In this document: positions 1-8,959 of the stretch, in pieces
Position numbering within the stretch: the stretch's first letter is position 1
Layout: each line of letters starts with the position of its first letter
Assembly: GCA_023383705.1 (NCBI GenBank)
Contig: JAHDYM010000007.1
Coordinates: 1-60,819 of the forward strand
Reading direction: 5' to 3'
DNA length: 60,819 nucleotides
Source of the DNA: Gammaproteobacteria bacterium
Lineage (GTDB): Bacteria > Pseudomonadota > Gammaproteobacteria > Steroidobacterales > GCA-2729495
Notes under the pieces: generated by a model
Told to the model about the DNA's origin: nothing
Seen by the model: only the letters and a program-made list of their open reading frames with translations
Databases searched by the model: none
Translations under genes and position numbers: made by a program

Positions 1-997
1 TGTCGGCCGGCATCAGCACTTCCTTGGTGTTGTTCATCGGCGTCTGCAGGGGCTGTACATCGACCAGGATCGTGATGTCCTGACCCGCGATGACCTTGTT
101 GCGGGCATGGATCGGACCATCCTTCTCCGGCTCGAGCAGGAAGTTCCGCATGTTCAGGAAGAAGATCTTGGTCTTGTTTTCATCGACCGGCTGTTCGAAG
201 AAATACTGACGGAACCCCATGGTCTTGGAGAGGGTGATGTACGTCGGCATTGCGTTCGGGCCATAGGTGCCGCCACCAGCGAAGATATTGGTGCGCTCGG
301 TCTTGACATTGCCCCACGGCGTCTGCTGGCCGCCGGCAGTGATGTGGTCGGCCTGCGGCAGCGGCGGGGAGTCGAACTCGTGCATGAACCAGAAGCCCCA
401 GCCCTGGCGGTGGTCTTCCGTGTCATAGTCGCGAACCTTGTAGGTCTGGCGATTGACAGCCGAGTGACCGTGGGTCGGGTGCACGAACTCGTTGTGGGCC
501 GGATCGAGGCCGTTTTCGATGGAACGCTCGTAGTAGTAGTCGACTTCGAGCACCAGCACCTGATTGGCACGCCAGCCGGGCTGACCGTACTCTTCGATGT
601 TCAGCAGCGGCGGACGGGTTGCTTCCGGCTCGTCACCGAGGAAAGCGAACACGATGCCGTACTTCTCCTGAACGGGGTAGGAGTCGACCTTGGCGCGCGG
701 GGGCGGCTTGGTGCCATAACCGATCGAGGGGATGTTTTTGCACTCGCCATCGCCACCGAACTCCCAGCCATGGTACGGGCAGACGATGCAGTTGTTAACA
801 ATGCGCGGCTTGCCAGCGAGCGACCAGCCACCGCCGAGCGATGCACCACGGTGGGTACAGGTATCGCTCAACACATGGGCCTTGCCCTCATCGTCACGGA
901 AGGCGACGAGATTGCAGCCGAGCACCTTCACCTTCTCGGGCTTACCGGGACCGAGGTCTTCACTGCGAACGATTGGATACCAGAAATTTATATACAC
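1..997 (-). CDS. Rieske non-haem iron oxygenase, C-terminus beyond window
   Basis: The open frame runs leftward off the window, giving about 332 residues. A Rieske [2Fe-2S] motif is visible: Cys47-x-His49 and Cys73-x2-His76 (CPYHGW), with a longer spacer than usual between the two halves. A mononuclear iron site follows in the form DPAHNEFVH (Asp-x2-His-x4-His). This is the alpha-subunit architecture of ring-hydroxylating and O-demethylating oxygenases, which need a separate reductase; none is seen here. I chose the GTG at 997 because AGGAG lies 8 bases upstream, while the nearby ATG at 1001 opens only four codons. The substrate cannot be read from sequence; aromatic, steroid or demethylase-type reactions are all possible. 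Confidence 0.85.
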   Translation of the reverse strand, partial: MYINFWYPIVRSEDLGPGKPEKVKVLGCNLVAFRDDEGKAHVLSDTCTHRGASLGGGWSLAGKPRIVNNCIVCPYHGWEFGGDGECKNIPSIGYGTKPPPRAKVDSYPVQEKYGIVFAFLGDEPEATRPPLLNIEEYGQPGWRANQVLVLEVDYYYERSIENGLDPAHNEFVHPTHGHSAVNRQTYKVRDYDTEDHRQGWGFWFMHEFDSPPLPQADHITAGGQQTPWGNVKTERTNIFAGGGTYGPNAMPTYITLSKTMGFRQYFFEQPVDENKTKIFFLNMRNFLLEPEKDGPIHARNKVIAGQDITILVDVQPLQTPMNNTKEVLMPAD

Positions 998-1067
998 GCC
1001 ATCTACTCCTTGTTGGGGATACTCAGCAAAACTTGAGCGATTTATCTCTTAGCTGACCCGGAATCAC

Positions 1068-1083
1068 CCTGATCTAGATCAGG
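1068..1083. promoter_or_regulatory. FNR/Dnr-like palindromic operator
   Basis: CCTGATCTAGATCAGG is a perfect 16-bp palindrome. Its core CTGAT-N4-ATCAG differs from the FNR/Anr/Dnr consensus TTGAT-N4-ATCAA only at the outermost base of each half. It lies about 70 bases upstream of the Rieske gene start and downstream of the ric stop, so it most likely serves the oxygenase. Control by a CRP/FNR-family factor is inference. Confidence 0.5.
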
Positions 1084-1092
1084 TCGGTTCAA

Positions 1093-1136
1093 TTCACTTC
1101 ACTTCCAGTTCTCTTCACTGCACTTCACTTCACGTC
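1093..1136. repeat. imperfect TTCAC pentamer repeat
   Basis: The pentamer TTCAC and near copies recur several times in about 45 bases between the FNR-like palindrome and the ric stop codon. It is low-complexity sequence in the intergenic space; no function is evident. Confidence 0.5.
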
Positions 1137-1147
1137 TTTCGAATGTT

Positions 1148-1175
1148 CCGGACCGCAAGGCAGTCCGGCCTTGCG
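1148..1175. other. two mutually exclusive hairpins after ric
   Basis: Two overlapping inverted repeats share bases. CCGGAC at 1148-1153 pairs with GTCCGG at 1163-1168, while CGCAAGGC at 1154-1161 pairs with GCCTTGCG at 1168-1175. Both cannot form together. They lie directly downstream of the ric stop codon on the transcribed minus strand. There is no T-tract, so a standard intrinsic terminator is unlikely, but a transcript-end or processing structure is plausible. Confidence 0.5.
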
Positions 1176-1179
1176 TTCA

Positions 1180-1905
1180 TCAGCTCTTGCCGAGCTGGGC
1201 ATCCAGTGCGCGCGGAAACAGCACCCTGTTTTCCTTGTACATGTGCTCGACCATGTCCTGGTCGAAGCGTGCCACCGCGGCAAGCATCTGCTGCCAGAGA
1301 TCGTCGGCACCAGCTGGCGCGGTGTAGCCGTCAGTGTACTCGCGCATCTTTTTCAGGGATGCCAATGCTGCCTCATGCTCGGTTTCCATGCAGGCAATCG
1401 GCCCGCCGACGGCATCACCACAACGCGTGGGCTTGACCGCAGTGCGGATGGCCAGGTCCCGGACCATTGCAAACAGCGCCTCTTCCTCGTGCGCCAGATG
1501 CGACTCCAGCTCGGTGGCCACATGCTGCATCTCCAGCTTGAGTGCCGCCAGCCGTCCGTCTTCGGGATGCGCCGCTGCAACCTCGCGGGTCAGTTCTGTC
1601 AGCAGCGGCAGGTTTTCCCGCAGGTAACGGTGGTGCACGTCCTCGATATGTTCGACAAGGTCGAGCAGGGACATGGCCTTGAAAGGCGCAATGTCAATGG
1701 GTGGGACATCTTCCTGGGTGTTTGCCGACTGCAGCATGTTGAGCAGGATCCCGGGGTTGAAGCCGAAGTTCCAGCACAACTCGCCGATGGTGACCTCGGG
1801 GTCATCCCCGTCACGGAAAATGCCCGTGGAAACCAGAGTCCGCATCACGGCGGGCGGGCCGTTCTGCAGATCTGCAACTTTGCTGCGTGAGCTGAGCGTC
1901 AGCAT
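1180..1905 (-). CDS. ric: Iron-sulfur cluster repair di-iron protein (Ric/YtfE/ScdA family)
   Basis: This 241-residue protein has the ScdA layout: a short N-terminal DUF542-type domain with Cys44, then a hemerythrin-like four-helix bundle. The usual iron ligands are visible as His86, His91/92, His136/139, His177, His221 and Glu225. Family members protect or rebuild Fe-S and di-iron centres after nitric oxide or oxidative stress, in the cytoplasm. The start at 1905 was chosen because GGAGGAG lies 8 bases upstream; a longer frame to 1980 lacks a ribosome site. Its neighbour, an Fe-S and non-haem iron oxygenase, is the kind of protein that could need such repair, though that link is inference. 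Confidence 0.88.
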   Translation of the reverse strand: MLTLSSRSKVADLQNGPPAVMRTLVSTGIFRDGDDPEVTIGELCWNFGFNPGILLNMLQSANTQEDVPPIDIAPFKAMSLLDLVEHIEDVHHRYLRENLPLLTELTREVAAAHPEDGRLAALKLEMQHVATELESHLAHEEEALFAMVRDLAIRTAVKPTRCGDAVGGPIACMETEHEAALASLKKMREYTDGYTAPAGADDLWQQMLAAVARFDQDMVEHMYKENRVLFPRALDAQLGKS

Positions 1906-1963
1906 CCTGATATCTCCTCCGAAGGGTGCCGGCACGACGCACGAAACATAAACAGCGTCAGCC

Positions 1964-1977
1964 TTGATGGGCCACAA
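1964..1977. promoter_or_regulatory. possible degenerate FNR-like site upstream of ric
   Basis: TTGAT-GGGC-CACAA has one perfect FNR/Dnr half and one poor half, about 60 bases upstream of the ric start. ric-type genes are often under FNR/Dnr/NsrR control, which makes the position sensible, but the second half matches only 3 of 5 bases. Confidence 0.25.
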
Positions 1978-2086
1978 CATGCCTCAGTCCCGGCAGGAGC
2001 CATATAAGGGTTTTTACGCAATCAGCCCGGCATGGGCCTGATATGCTGCGCTCTGGCCAAAACACCAACCAATGCGGAGTGAGACG

Positions 2087-3436
2087 ATGACGACCAAGTT
2101 CCTGTTGCCGGAATCCGAGCTGCCGACACACTGGTACAACGTGGTGGCTGACCTTCCCAGCCCGCCGCCACCGCCGCTCGGTGCAGATGGCAAACCGGCA
2201 ACGCTTGACGCACTCGCAGCGATCTTTCCGCCCGGACTGATCGAGCAGGAAGTGAGTGCCGAGCGCTGGATCGCCATTCCGGAAGAGGTACGGGAGATAT
2301 TCCAGCTCTGGCGCCCGAGCCCGCTGTACCGCGCACATCGGCTGGAAAAGGCACTCAATACCCCGGCCCGTATCTACTACAAGAATGAATCGGTCAGCCC
2401 GACCGGTTCCCACAAGCCCAACACCTCGATCCCGCAGGCCTGGTACAACAAGCGGGCCGGCATCCGGCGCCTTGCAACCGAGACCGGCGCCGGACAGTGG
2501 GGTTGTTCGCTGGCCCTTGCTGGCCAGTTGCTCGGCCTGCAGGTCCGCGTCTTCATGGTGAAGGTCAGCTATGAGCAGAAGCCCTACCGGCGCTCGATGA
2601 TGCAGGCCTGGGGGGCGGAAGTTTTTGCCAGCCCCACCAACCTGACTGCGGCGGGCAGGCAGATCCTGCAGAAGAATCCCGACACCCCGGGCTCGCTGGG
2701 CATCGCCATTTCCGAGGCGGTCGAGGAGGCGATAGGACGCGCAGACACCAACTACGCGCTCGGCTCGGTGCTCAACCACGTGATGCTGCACCAGACGGTG
2801 ATTGGCCTGGAGGCTCGCAAGCAGATGGCGCTGGCAAATGACTACCCGGATGCCGTGTTTGGCTGCTGTGGTGGTGGTTCGAATTTCGCCGGCATCGCTT
2901 TTCCGTTCTTTGCCGACAAGGCCGCGGGCCGGGAAGTCCGGCTGGTTGCTGTCGAACCGACCTCGTGCCCGACCCTGACCAAGGGCATCTACACCTACGA
3001 CTTCGGCGATGCCACCGGCCTGACGCCGCTCCTGAAGATGCATACGCTCGGTCACGATTTCGTGCCGCCGGGCATCCATGCCGGTGGCTTGCGCTACCAC
3101 GGTGCCTCACCGCTGGTGAGCCAGCTCGTCGATGCGAAACTCGTCGAGGCGGTGGCAATTCCGCAGACCGAGACCTTTGAAGCCGGCCTGCTGTTTGCAC
3201 GCACCGAAGGGATCGTGCCGGCGCCGGAATCCACGCATGCGCTGGCAGCCACGATCCGCGAGGCGAAGCGTTGCGCGGAGACGGGACAGAGCCAGTCGCT
3301 GCTGGTCTGCCTCTCGGGTCACGGTCACTTCGACATGTCCTCGTACGACCGCTATTTCGCCGGCGAATTGCGCGACTATGATTATCCGGCAGAGGCCATC
3401 AGGGATTCGCTGGCGCGCCTGCCGAAGGTTGGCTGA
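2087..3436 (+). CDS. trpB2: Tryptophan synthase beta chain-like protein, TrpB2 type
   Basis: The 449-residue product is a fold-type II PLP enzyme. The PLP lysine is Lys110 in SPTGSHKPN, and the glycine-rich phosphate loop is CCGGGSNFAG. The long N-terminal extension and the SHKPN context mark the TrpB2 branch, which makes tryptophan from indole and serine, or acts on related substrates, and usually works without TrpA. The ATG at 2087 follows GGAG by 7 bases; an in-frame ATG at 2072 lacks a comparable site. It stands alone here with no trp genes beside it. A canonical TrpB with TrpA lies on the element at about 46-47 kb, so the window holds both types. Confidence 0.88.
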   Translation: MTTKFLLPESELPTHWYNVVADLPSPPPPPLGADGKPATLDALAAIFPPGLIEQEVSAERWIAIPEEVREIFQLWRPSPLYRAHRLEKALNTPARIYYKNESVSPTGSHKPNTSIPQAWYNKRAGIRRLATETGAGQWGCSLALAGQLLGLQVRVFMVKVSYEQKPYRRSMMQAWGAEVFASPTNLTAAGRQILQKNPDTPGSLGIAISEAVEEAIGRADTNYALGSVLNHVMLHQTVIGLEARKQMALANDYPDAVFGCCGGGSNFAGIAFPFFADKAAGREVRLVAVEPTSCPTLTKGIYTYDFGDATGLTPLLKMHTLGHDFVPPGIHAGGLRYHGASPLVSQLVDAKLVEAVAIPQTETFEAGLLFARTEGIVPAPESTHALAATIREAKRCAETGQSQSLLVCLSGHGHFDMSSYDRYFAGELRDYDYPAEAIRDSLARLPKVG

Positions 3437-3442
3437 GTTGCC

Positions 3443-3979
3443 TCAGTCCCGCGGCCGTGTGGCGGGATCCGGAAACAGGCTGGAGCTGTACCCGAAGCGG
3501 CTGAAATCACGAATCCGCATCGGGTACAGCTTGCCGATCAGATGGTCGCACTCGTGCTGCACGACACGGGCGTGAAAACCTTCCGCAATGCGATCGATGG
3601 CCTGGCCCTGCGCGTCGAAGCCGCGATAGCGGATGCGACTGAATCGCGGCACTACGCCGTTCATGCCGGGCACCGACAGGCAGCCCTCCCAGTCCTCTTC
3701 TTCTTCCGGGCCCAGTACCTCGATGACCGGGTTGACGAGTATCGTCTCCGGCACGGCTGGCGCATCCGGATAACGGCCATTGCTCTCGAAGCCCATGACG
3801 ACGACTGCCAGGTCCACGCCGATTTGCGGGGCCGCGAGACCGACGCCTTCTGCGGCAGCCATCGTTTCGAACATGTCGCGTATCAGTTCATCCAGCGCCG
3901 GTGTGTTGAACGCGAGGACCGGCTTGGCAATCCGCAGCAGCCGCGGATCGCCCATTTTGAGTATTTCATGTATGGCCAT
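3443..3979 (-). CDS. def: Peptide deformylase
   Basis: The 178-residue protein removes the N-formyl group from nascent proteins and is metal-dependent. All three family motifs are present: [15 protein letters not shown] with metal ligand Cys100, and HECDH with ligands His142 and His146 and catalytic Glu143. The ATG at 3979 gives the usual family N-terminus; a longer frame to 4069 encodes unrelated residues. It converges with trpB2 across 6 bases and is divergent from fdhB. It is not in the usual def-fmt pairing, so it may be a second def copy in this genome, which is inference. Confidence 0.93.
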   Translation of the reverse strand: MAIHEILKMGDPRLLRIAKPVLAFNTPALDELIRDMFETMAAAEGVGLAAPQIGVDLAVVVMGFESNGRYPDAPAVPETILVNPVIEVLGPEEEEDWEGCLSVPGMNGVVPRFSRIRYRGFDAQGQAIDRIAEGFHARVVQHECDHLIGKLYPMRIRDFSRFGYSSSLFPDPATRPRD

Positions 3980-4044
3980 GACAGCAGGAATGCTCGCACG
4001 TGATAATGGGCCGGCGCACAGTCTGCCACAGGGTGTGATTGTTG

Positions 4045-5553
4045 ATGGACAGCAAGGCGAGCAGCTCATTGGCTGGCCAGCGGGGATACCGGAGCTTCTA
4101 TGCCGACCTCGTTGCCGACCCGGACGCCGTCAGGGTCTGTACCGGGCTGTCCTGCCATCTGGCCGGAGCGGCTTGCCCGGACCGGCAGGACGAAGCCCAC
4201 CCCGTGCGCGCCGTTCAATGCCTGGGCTATTGCGACCGTTCACCGGCCCGTCTCGGGCCGGATGGGCAACTGGTCCTCGCAGCCGGCAGCAGCCCCACCC
4301 CGATCAGGAACATCGCGCGGGAAGCGATCGTGACCGCGCGTATTGGCCAGGGTGACTTTTCCTCCCTGGAACGCGCACGGGAAGCGGGGGTTTACCGCAC
4401 TCTGAGCCGGGGGCTGAACGGGACGCGGGCCCGGGTCCTGGCCGAGGTCGAGGCCTCGGGTGAGCAGGGCCGGGGCGGGGCTGGCTTTCCCACCGGACGC
4501 AAGTGGCGGATTGCAGCCGAAGCAGCGGCAGAAGAACGTCATGTCGTCGCCAACGGCGACGAGGGCGATCCCGGCTCGTTCATCGACCGGATCCTGCTCG
4601 AGTACGATCCGCACGCGATACTCGAGGGCATGGCGCTGTGTGCCTGGGCGATCGGTGCCCGGCAAGGGGTGGTTTATATCCGCTCCGAGTACCCGGCGGC
4701 GCAGGCGAAAATGGCGGCTGCAATCGCCGAGGCGCAGGCGGCGGGATTCCTGGGCAAGGCCATCTGTGGCTCCGGCTTCAGCTTCGAAGTGCGTGTCGTT
4801 GCCGGTCACGGCAGCTATGTCTGCGGCGAGGAGACTGCGCTGCTCAATGCCATCGAGGGCCGGCGTGGCGAGGTCCGTGTACGCCCGCCATATCCGGCAG
4901 TGCAGGGGCTGCATGGCCAGCCCACGGTCGTCAACAACATCGAGACGCTGGTCAATATCCCGTGGATCGTCGAGCGGGGTGCCGCGGCGTTCCGGCAACT
5001 GGGCACGGCGGATTCGCCGGGAACGAAGGCCTTCTGCCTCAATCACGGCTTTGCCCGGCCCGGCATCGTTGAAGCCGAATTTGGCCTGTCACTGCGGGAA
5101 CTGGTCGAAACGCATGGCGGTGGCGGGCGCGATGGCCAGCCGCTCGCCGGCATCGTCCTCGGCGGTCCCATGGGCAGCATCCTGCTGCCCGGTGAATGGG
5201 ACGTGGACCTCAGCTATCAGGAACTGGCCAAACGCGGCATCCAGTCCGGCCACGGTGGCGTGGTTGCGCTGCCGGCCGGAACCGACTGGTGGAAGCTCAT
5301 GATCCACTGGCTCGAGTTCATGGTCGCGGAGTCATGTGGCAAGTGCGTGCCCTGCCGCCTGGGCTCGGCCGAGGCACTGACGCTGGCGACGCAGGCCGAT
5401 GCCGACGAGGCGCACCGGAAACTTCCGGCCCTGCTTGATCTCATCGCCACCACCAGCCTGTGTGGTTTCGGACAGTCCTTGCCGGCGCCCGTGGAGCGAC
5501 TGCGGGTACTGGCACAAGGCGGGCAAAGCGGCACAGGCGGGACGGATCGATGA
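4045..5553 (+). CDS. fdhB: NAD-dependent formate dehydrogenase beta subunit (NuoF-like)
   Basis: The 502-residue protein carries the flavin/NADH module of soluble formate dehydrogenases. An N-terminal thioredoxin-like domain has four cysteines (32, 37, 59, 63), standing in for the separate NuoE/FdsG subunit. The NuoF part follows, with the FMN/NAD loop [10 protein letters not shown], the GDEGDPGSF motif and the [4Fe-4S] site [10 protein letters not shown] plus a later Cys in TSLCGFG. It passes electrons from the catalytic subunit to NAD+. The start at 4045 is the first ATG of the frame. It overlaps fdhA by an ATGA, so the two are translated together. Confidence 0.9.
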   Translation: MDSKASSSLAGQRGYRSFYADLVADPDAVRVCTGLSCHLAGAACPDRQDEAHPVRAVQCLGYCDRSPARLGPDGQLVLAAGSSPTPIRNIAREAIVTARIGQGDFSSLERAREAGVYRTLSRGLNGTRARVLAEVEASGEQGRGGAGFPTGRKWRIAAEAAAEERHVVANGDEGDPGSFIDRILLEYDPHAILEGMALCAWAIGARQGVVYIRSEYPAAQAKMAAAIAEAQAAGFLGKAICGSGFSFEVRVVAGHGSYVCGEETALLNAIEGRRGEVRVRPPYPAVQGLHGQPTVVNNIETLVNIPWIVERGAAAFRQLGTADSPGTKAFCLNHGFARPGIVEAEFGLSLRELVETHGGGGRDGQPLAGIVLGGPMGSILLPGEWDVDLSYQELAKRGIQSGHGGVVALPAGTDWWKLMIHWLEFMVAESCGKCVPCRLGSAEALTLATQADADEAHRKLPALLDLIATTSLCGFGQSLPAPVERLRVLAQGGQSGTGGTDR

Positions 5554-8276
5554 GCGCGCAGCTGCAGATCGACGGCGTCGACGTCCACTGGGTGCCGGGC
5601 GAGACCCTGCTGGAAGCTGCGCATCGTGCCGGCCTGGGCCAGCGCATACCCACGCTATGCCATATGGCCGGTTCCGCCCCGGAAGGTGGATGCCGCCTGT
5701 GCGTGGTCGAACTGGAAGGCAGGGAGCGGCCGGTGGCTGCCTGTCACACGCCGGCGGCGGCGGGCCAGGTGATCCGGACCTCGAGTCCCCGCCTGCACGA
5801 GCTGCGGCGGGGGCTGTTGCAACTGTGGGTCGATGCGACGCCGGCAGCCGCTGCAGAGGCAGGGTCTGGTGGTGATGAAAGATTTATATTCAATGACCTA
5901 CTCGCACAATATAAAGTAAGTCCTGCCAAGGGGAGCCAGCCGGTTTCCGAGCCCAATACCCTGCATCCCTACCTGCGTTTCTCGGCCGATCGCTGCCTGG
6001 TGTGCCGACGCTGCGTGCAGGTCTGTGCCGACCTGCAGGGGCAATTCGTCTACGGTGTCGGCCAGCGCGGCCCGTCCACGGCCTTGCTGTTTGGCGTCGA
6101 CGAGAACTTTGATACCTCGCCCTGCGTGAGTTGTGGCGCGTGCGTCGAGGTCTGCCCGACCGGCGCGCTCTTCGATATCGACCGGGAGGGTCCGGAGACA
6201 GCCGCGGCCCCGTCGGTCGTGCGCTCCGTCTGCGGCTATTGCGGCGTTGGCTGCAATATCGAGGTCAAGGTGGCCGACGGCGTCGTGAGGCAGATCAGTG
6301 GCACGCCGGAAGCCGTGGTAAACCGCGGACATCTCTGTGCCAAGGGCCGGTATGCACATGGCTGGCAGGATTCACCGGAGCGCCTGACCACGCCCTTGCT
6401 GCGCGTCGATGGCGCGCTGACACCGGTCAGCTGGACCGAAGCGCTTGCGTGGCTGTCACGGCGGCTGACGGAGATCCGCACGACTCACGGGCCCGATGCG
6501 CTTGGCGCGATGAGTTCCTCGCGCTCGACCAATGAGGCCGCCTATCTGCTGCAGAAGTTGTTCCGCAACGTGATCGGCACCAACAATGTGGACTGTTGCG
6601 CGCGCGTTTGTCATTCATCCACCGCATTGGCCTTGCAGATGACCACGGGTACGGGCGCCGCCAGCGCCTCGTACGCGGACATCGAACGGGCCCATACCAT
6701 CATCGTGGCGGGCGCCAACCCGACCGAAGCGCACCCGGTGCTCGGTGCGCGCATCAAGCAGGCGGTACGCCGTGGCGCCAGGCTGATCGTCATCGATCCA
6801 CGCAGCATTGAACTGTGTGGCTGGGCGGACCTGCACCTGCAGCTCAAGCCGGGCACCAACGTGCTGCTTTTCAACGCGCTCGCGCGGGTACTCGTCGAGG
6901 CCGGGTTGATCGACCATGACTACCTCGCCGAGCGCACCGAGGGGCTGGAGTCCCTGCGTGAATTCCTGCTGGCGACAGATCCTGCGGAGGCCGCAGGCGA
7001 AACCGGCGTGCCGCTCGAACTGGTGCGCGCAGCGGCACTGGCAATCGGCCAGGCCGCCCTGGCATCAAACGGTCGCTGCCTGTTCGTGACGGGGCTCGGC
7101 TTGTCGGAACTCACGCAGGGTACGGACTCGGTGATCACGCTCTGCAACCTGGCCATGCTCACCGGCAGCATTGGCAGGCCGGGTGGCGGGATGCTGCCAC
7201 TGCGTGGCCAGAACAACGTGCAGGGCAATGCCGATATGGGCGGCATGCCCGATCGCCTGACCGGGTACCAGCGCCTCGACGATCAGGCAGTACAGGCACG
7301 CGTCACGGCCTTGTGGGGCAGGCCGGTACCGGCAACCGCGGGCCTGACGATTCCGGAAATGCTGGACGCCGCGCTCTCCGGCTCCATTCGCGGACTCTGG
7401 ATCCAGGGTGAGGATATCGCCCAGAGCGATCCCAACGAGCAGCATGTGCGCACGGCGCTGTCTGCGCTCGAGTTGCTGGTGGTACAGGAACTGTTCCCTT
7501 CCGAGACCGCACAGCTGGCTCATCTGGTCTTGCCCGCCGCGGGCGTGCTGGAGCAGGACGGAACATTCACCAATGGTGAACGGCGCATACAGCGCGTGCG
7601 TCGTGTGCTGCCGCCTCCGGGTGAGGCGAAGACGGACTGGGAAGCGACACAGGCAGTGGCCAACGCCCTTGGTGCGGGCTGGAATTATGCGGATCCGGCG
7701 GCGGTCATGGACGAGGTTGCCCAACTGGCGCCCGCGCTGTTTGGTGGCGTCAGCCATGCGCGGCTGGATGGCGACGGCCTGCAGTGGCCTTGCCCGATGC
7801 CGGGTCATCCCGGTACGGCAACCGTGCACGCAGATGGTTTCGTGCGTGGCCGCGGCCGGCTGATGGCGCTGCCCTGGCTGCCGACCCCGGAAAAGCAGGA
7901 TGCCGACTATCCGCTGCTGCTGATCACCGGCCGCGTGCTGCAGCACTACAACGTGGGCACGATGACCCGCCGTACGCCGAACAGCCGGCTTGAGGACGGC
8001 GATTACCTGGAAATAAACCCGCAGGATGCGCTTGCCGAAGGCATCGACGATGGTGCCAGTGTGCAGGTGTATAGTCGCCACGGCAGCGCTGTGGTGCGGG
8101 CGCGGATTACCGGACGGGTCACGCCCGGACTCCTGTTTCTGTCATTTCATTTTCCGGAAACCCATGCCAACGCCCTGACGAGTTCCAGGCGTGACCCCGG
8201 TTCACATTGTCCGGAATACAAGGTGACGGCAGTGCGTATAAAGGCCGTGGCAAGTGCAGAGGTGAGTGCAAGATGA
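5550..8276 (+). CDS. fdhA: Formate dehydrogenase alpha subunit, molybdopterin-dependent, Cys type
   Basis: This 908-residue protein oxidises formate to CO2. Its clusters appear in order: a ferredoxin-like [2Fe-2S] domain (Cys37, 48, 51, 65); two [4Fe-4S] sites (Cys149/152/155/159 and Cys192/195/198/202); and the cluster at the entrance of the Mo/W-bis-PGD domain (Cys228/231/235/263). The metal ligand is Cys354 in CARVCHSS, where some relatives have selenocysteine. The C-terminal cofactor-binding domain is complete. The start at 5550 overlaps the fdhB stop. The chaperone FdhD and a separate gamma subunit are absent from the window, so the complex is probably a two-subunit FDH1-like enzyme. Confidence 0.92.
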   Translation: MSAQLQIDGVDVHWVPGETLLEAAHRAGLGQRIPTLCHMAGSAPEGGCRLCVVELEGRERPVAACHTPAAAGQVIRTSSPRLHELRRGLLQLWVDATPAAAAEAGSGGDERFIFNDLLAQYKVSPAKGSQPVSEPNTLHPYLRFSADRCLVCRRCVQVCADLQGQFVYGVGQRGPSTALLFGVDENFDTSPCVSCGACVEVCPTGALFDIDREGPETAAAPSVVRSVCGYCGVGCNIEVKVADGVVRQISGTPEAVVNRGHLCAKGRYAHGWQDSPERLTTPLLRVDGALTPVSWTEALAWLSRRLTEIRTTHGPDALGAMSSSRSTNEAAYLLQKLFRNVIGTNNVDCCARVCHSSTALALQMTTGTGAASASYADIERAHTIIVAGANPTEAHPVLGARIKQAVRRGARLIVIDPRSIELCGWADLHLQLKPGTNVLLFNALARVLVEAGLIDHDYLAERTEGLESLREFLLATDPAEAAGETGVPLELVRAAALAIGQAALASNGRCLFVTGLGLSELTQGTDSVITLCNLAMLTGSIGRPGGGMLPLRGQNNVQGNADMGGMPDRLTGYQRLDDQAVQARVTALWGRPVPATAGLTIPEMLDAALSGSIRGLWIQGEDIAQSDPNEQHVRTALSALELLVVQELFPSETAQLAHLVLPAAGVLEQDGTFTNGERRIQRVRRVLPPPGEAKTDWEATQAVANALGAGWNYADPAAVMDEVAQLAPALFGGVSHARLDGDGLQWPCPMPGHPGTATVHADGFVRGRGRLMALPWLPTPEKQDADYPLLLITGRVLQHYNVGTMTRRTPNSRLEDGDYLEINPQDALAEGIDDGASVQVYSRHGSAVVRARITGRVTPGLLFLSFHFPETHANALTSSRRDPGSHCPEYKVTAVRIKAVASAEVSAR

Positions 8277-8959
8277 GCGTACAGGACCGGCGGATTTTCG
8301 AGCGGCTCTATGGGCGCGCCAGTCGTGCCGAAGAGTTGCCGTGGCATGAACCGGAACCGCCGGCCTTGCTCGGCAAGGCCTTGCAGGCGCGAAAGACGCC
8401 TGGCAAGGCGCTCGATCTCGGTTGCGGTGCCGGCACCTACTCGCTCTGGCTGGCTGAGCGTGGATACAGCGTGACAGCCATCGACTTCATGCCACAGGCC
8501 GTGCGCATGGCCAGCGAGCGCGCGGAGGCGGCGAAACTCGATGTCACGGTAACCCAGGGCGATGTCACCGCCGAGGCCACCCGACTGGCGCATCCGGGGC
8601 CCTTCGACGTGATCCTCGATGTCGGTTGCCTGCATGGCTTGCCGGATCCCCTGCGCCCTGCCTACAAGCGGCAGATCCTGTCCTGGCTGGCGCCGGACGG
8701 TGATTACATCCTGCTGCACTTTGGCCGCCGTGGCTGGTGGGATCTGTGGCCGATCGGGCCACGACGCATCAGCCGCGCAGACATAAGCAGCTACTTTGCA
8801 CCTGAACTTGAAGAGCGGGAGTGGGATCCGAGAACCGATCGCGGCATGCCGCTCTTCATGGGCGGCAGCGCAGAGATCGGACGCTACTGGTTCAGGCGCA
8901 GCCGTTCCAGGACTTCGGCCGGCGACACGCCGGATGCGCGCAACGCCGCCAGCGTCTGA
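8273..8959 (+). CDS. SAM-dependent methyltransferase coupled to the formate dehydrogenase operon
   Basis: This 228-residue class I methyltransferase has motif I LDLGCGAGTYS near residue 50, followed by an acidic loop (AIDF). The DVILDVGCLHG stretch is motif IV. Its ATG overlaps the fdhA stop by ATGA, so it is translated with the dehydrogenase. The substrate is unknown; thiopurine- and tellurite-type methyltransferases share this layout. The last 25 residues are encoded in DNA that also encodes the C-terminus of gluQ on the other strand, so the tail may have grown by stop-codon loss. Confidence 0.75.
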   Translation: MSVQDRRIFERLYGRASRAEELPWHEPEPPALLGKALQARKTPGKALDLGCGAGTYSLWLAERGYSVTAIDFMPQAVRMASERAEAAKLDVTVTQGDVTAEATRLAHPGPFDVILDVGCLHGLPDPLRPAYKRQILSWLAPDGDYILLHFGRRGWWDLWPIGPRRISRADISSYFAPELEEREWDPRTDRGMPLFMGGSAEIGRYWFRRSRSRTSAGDTPDARNAASV

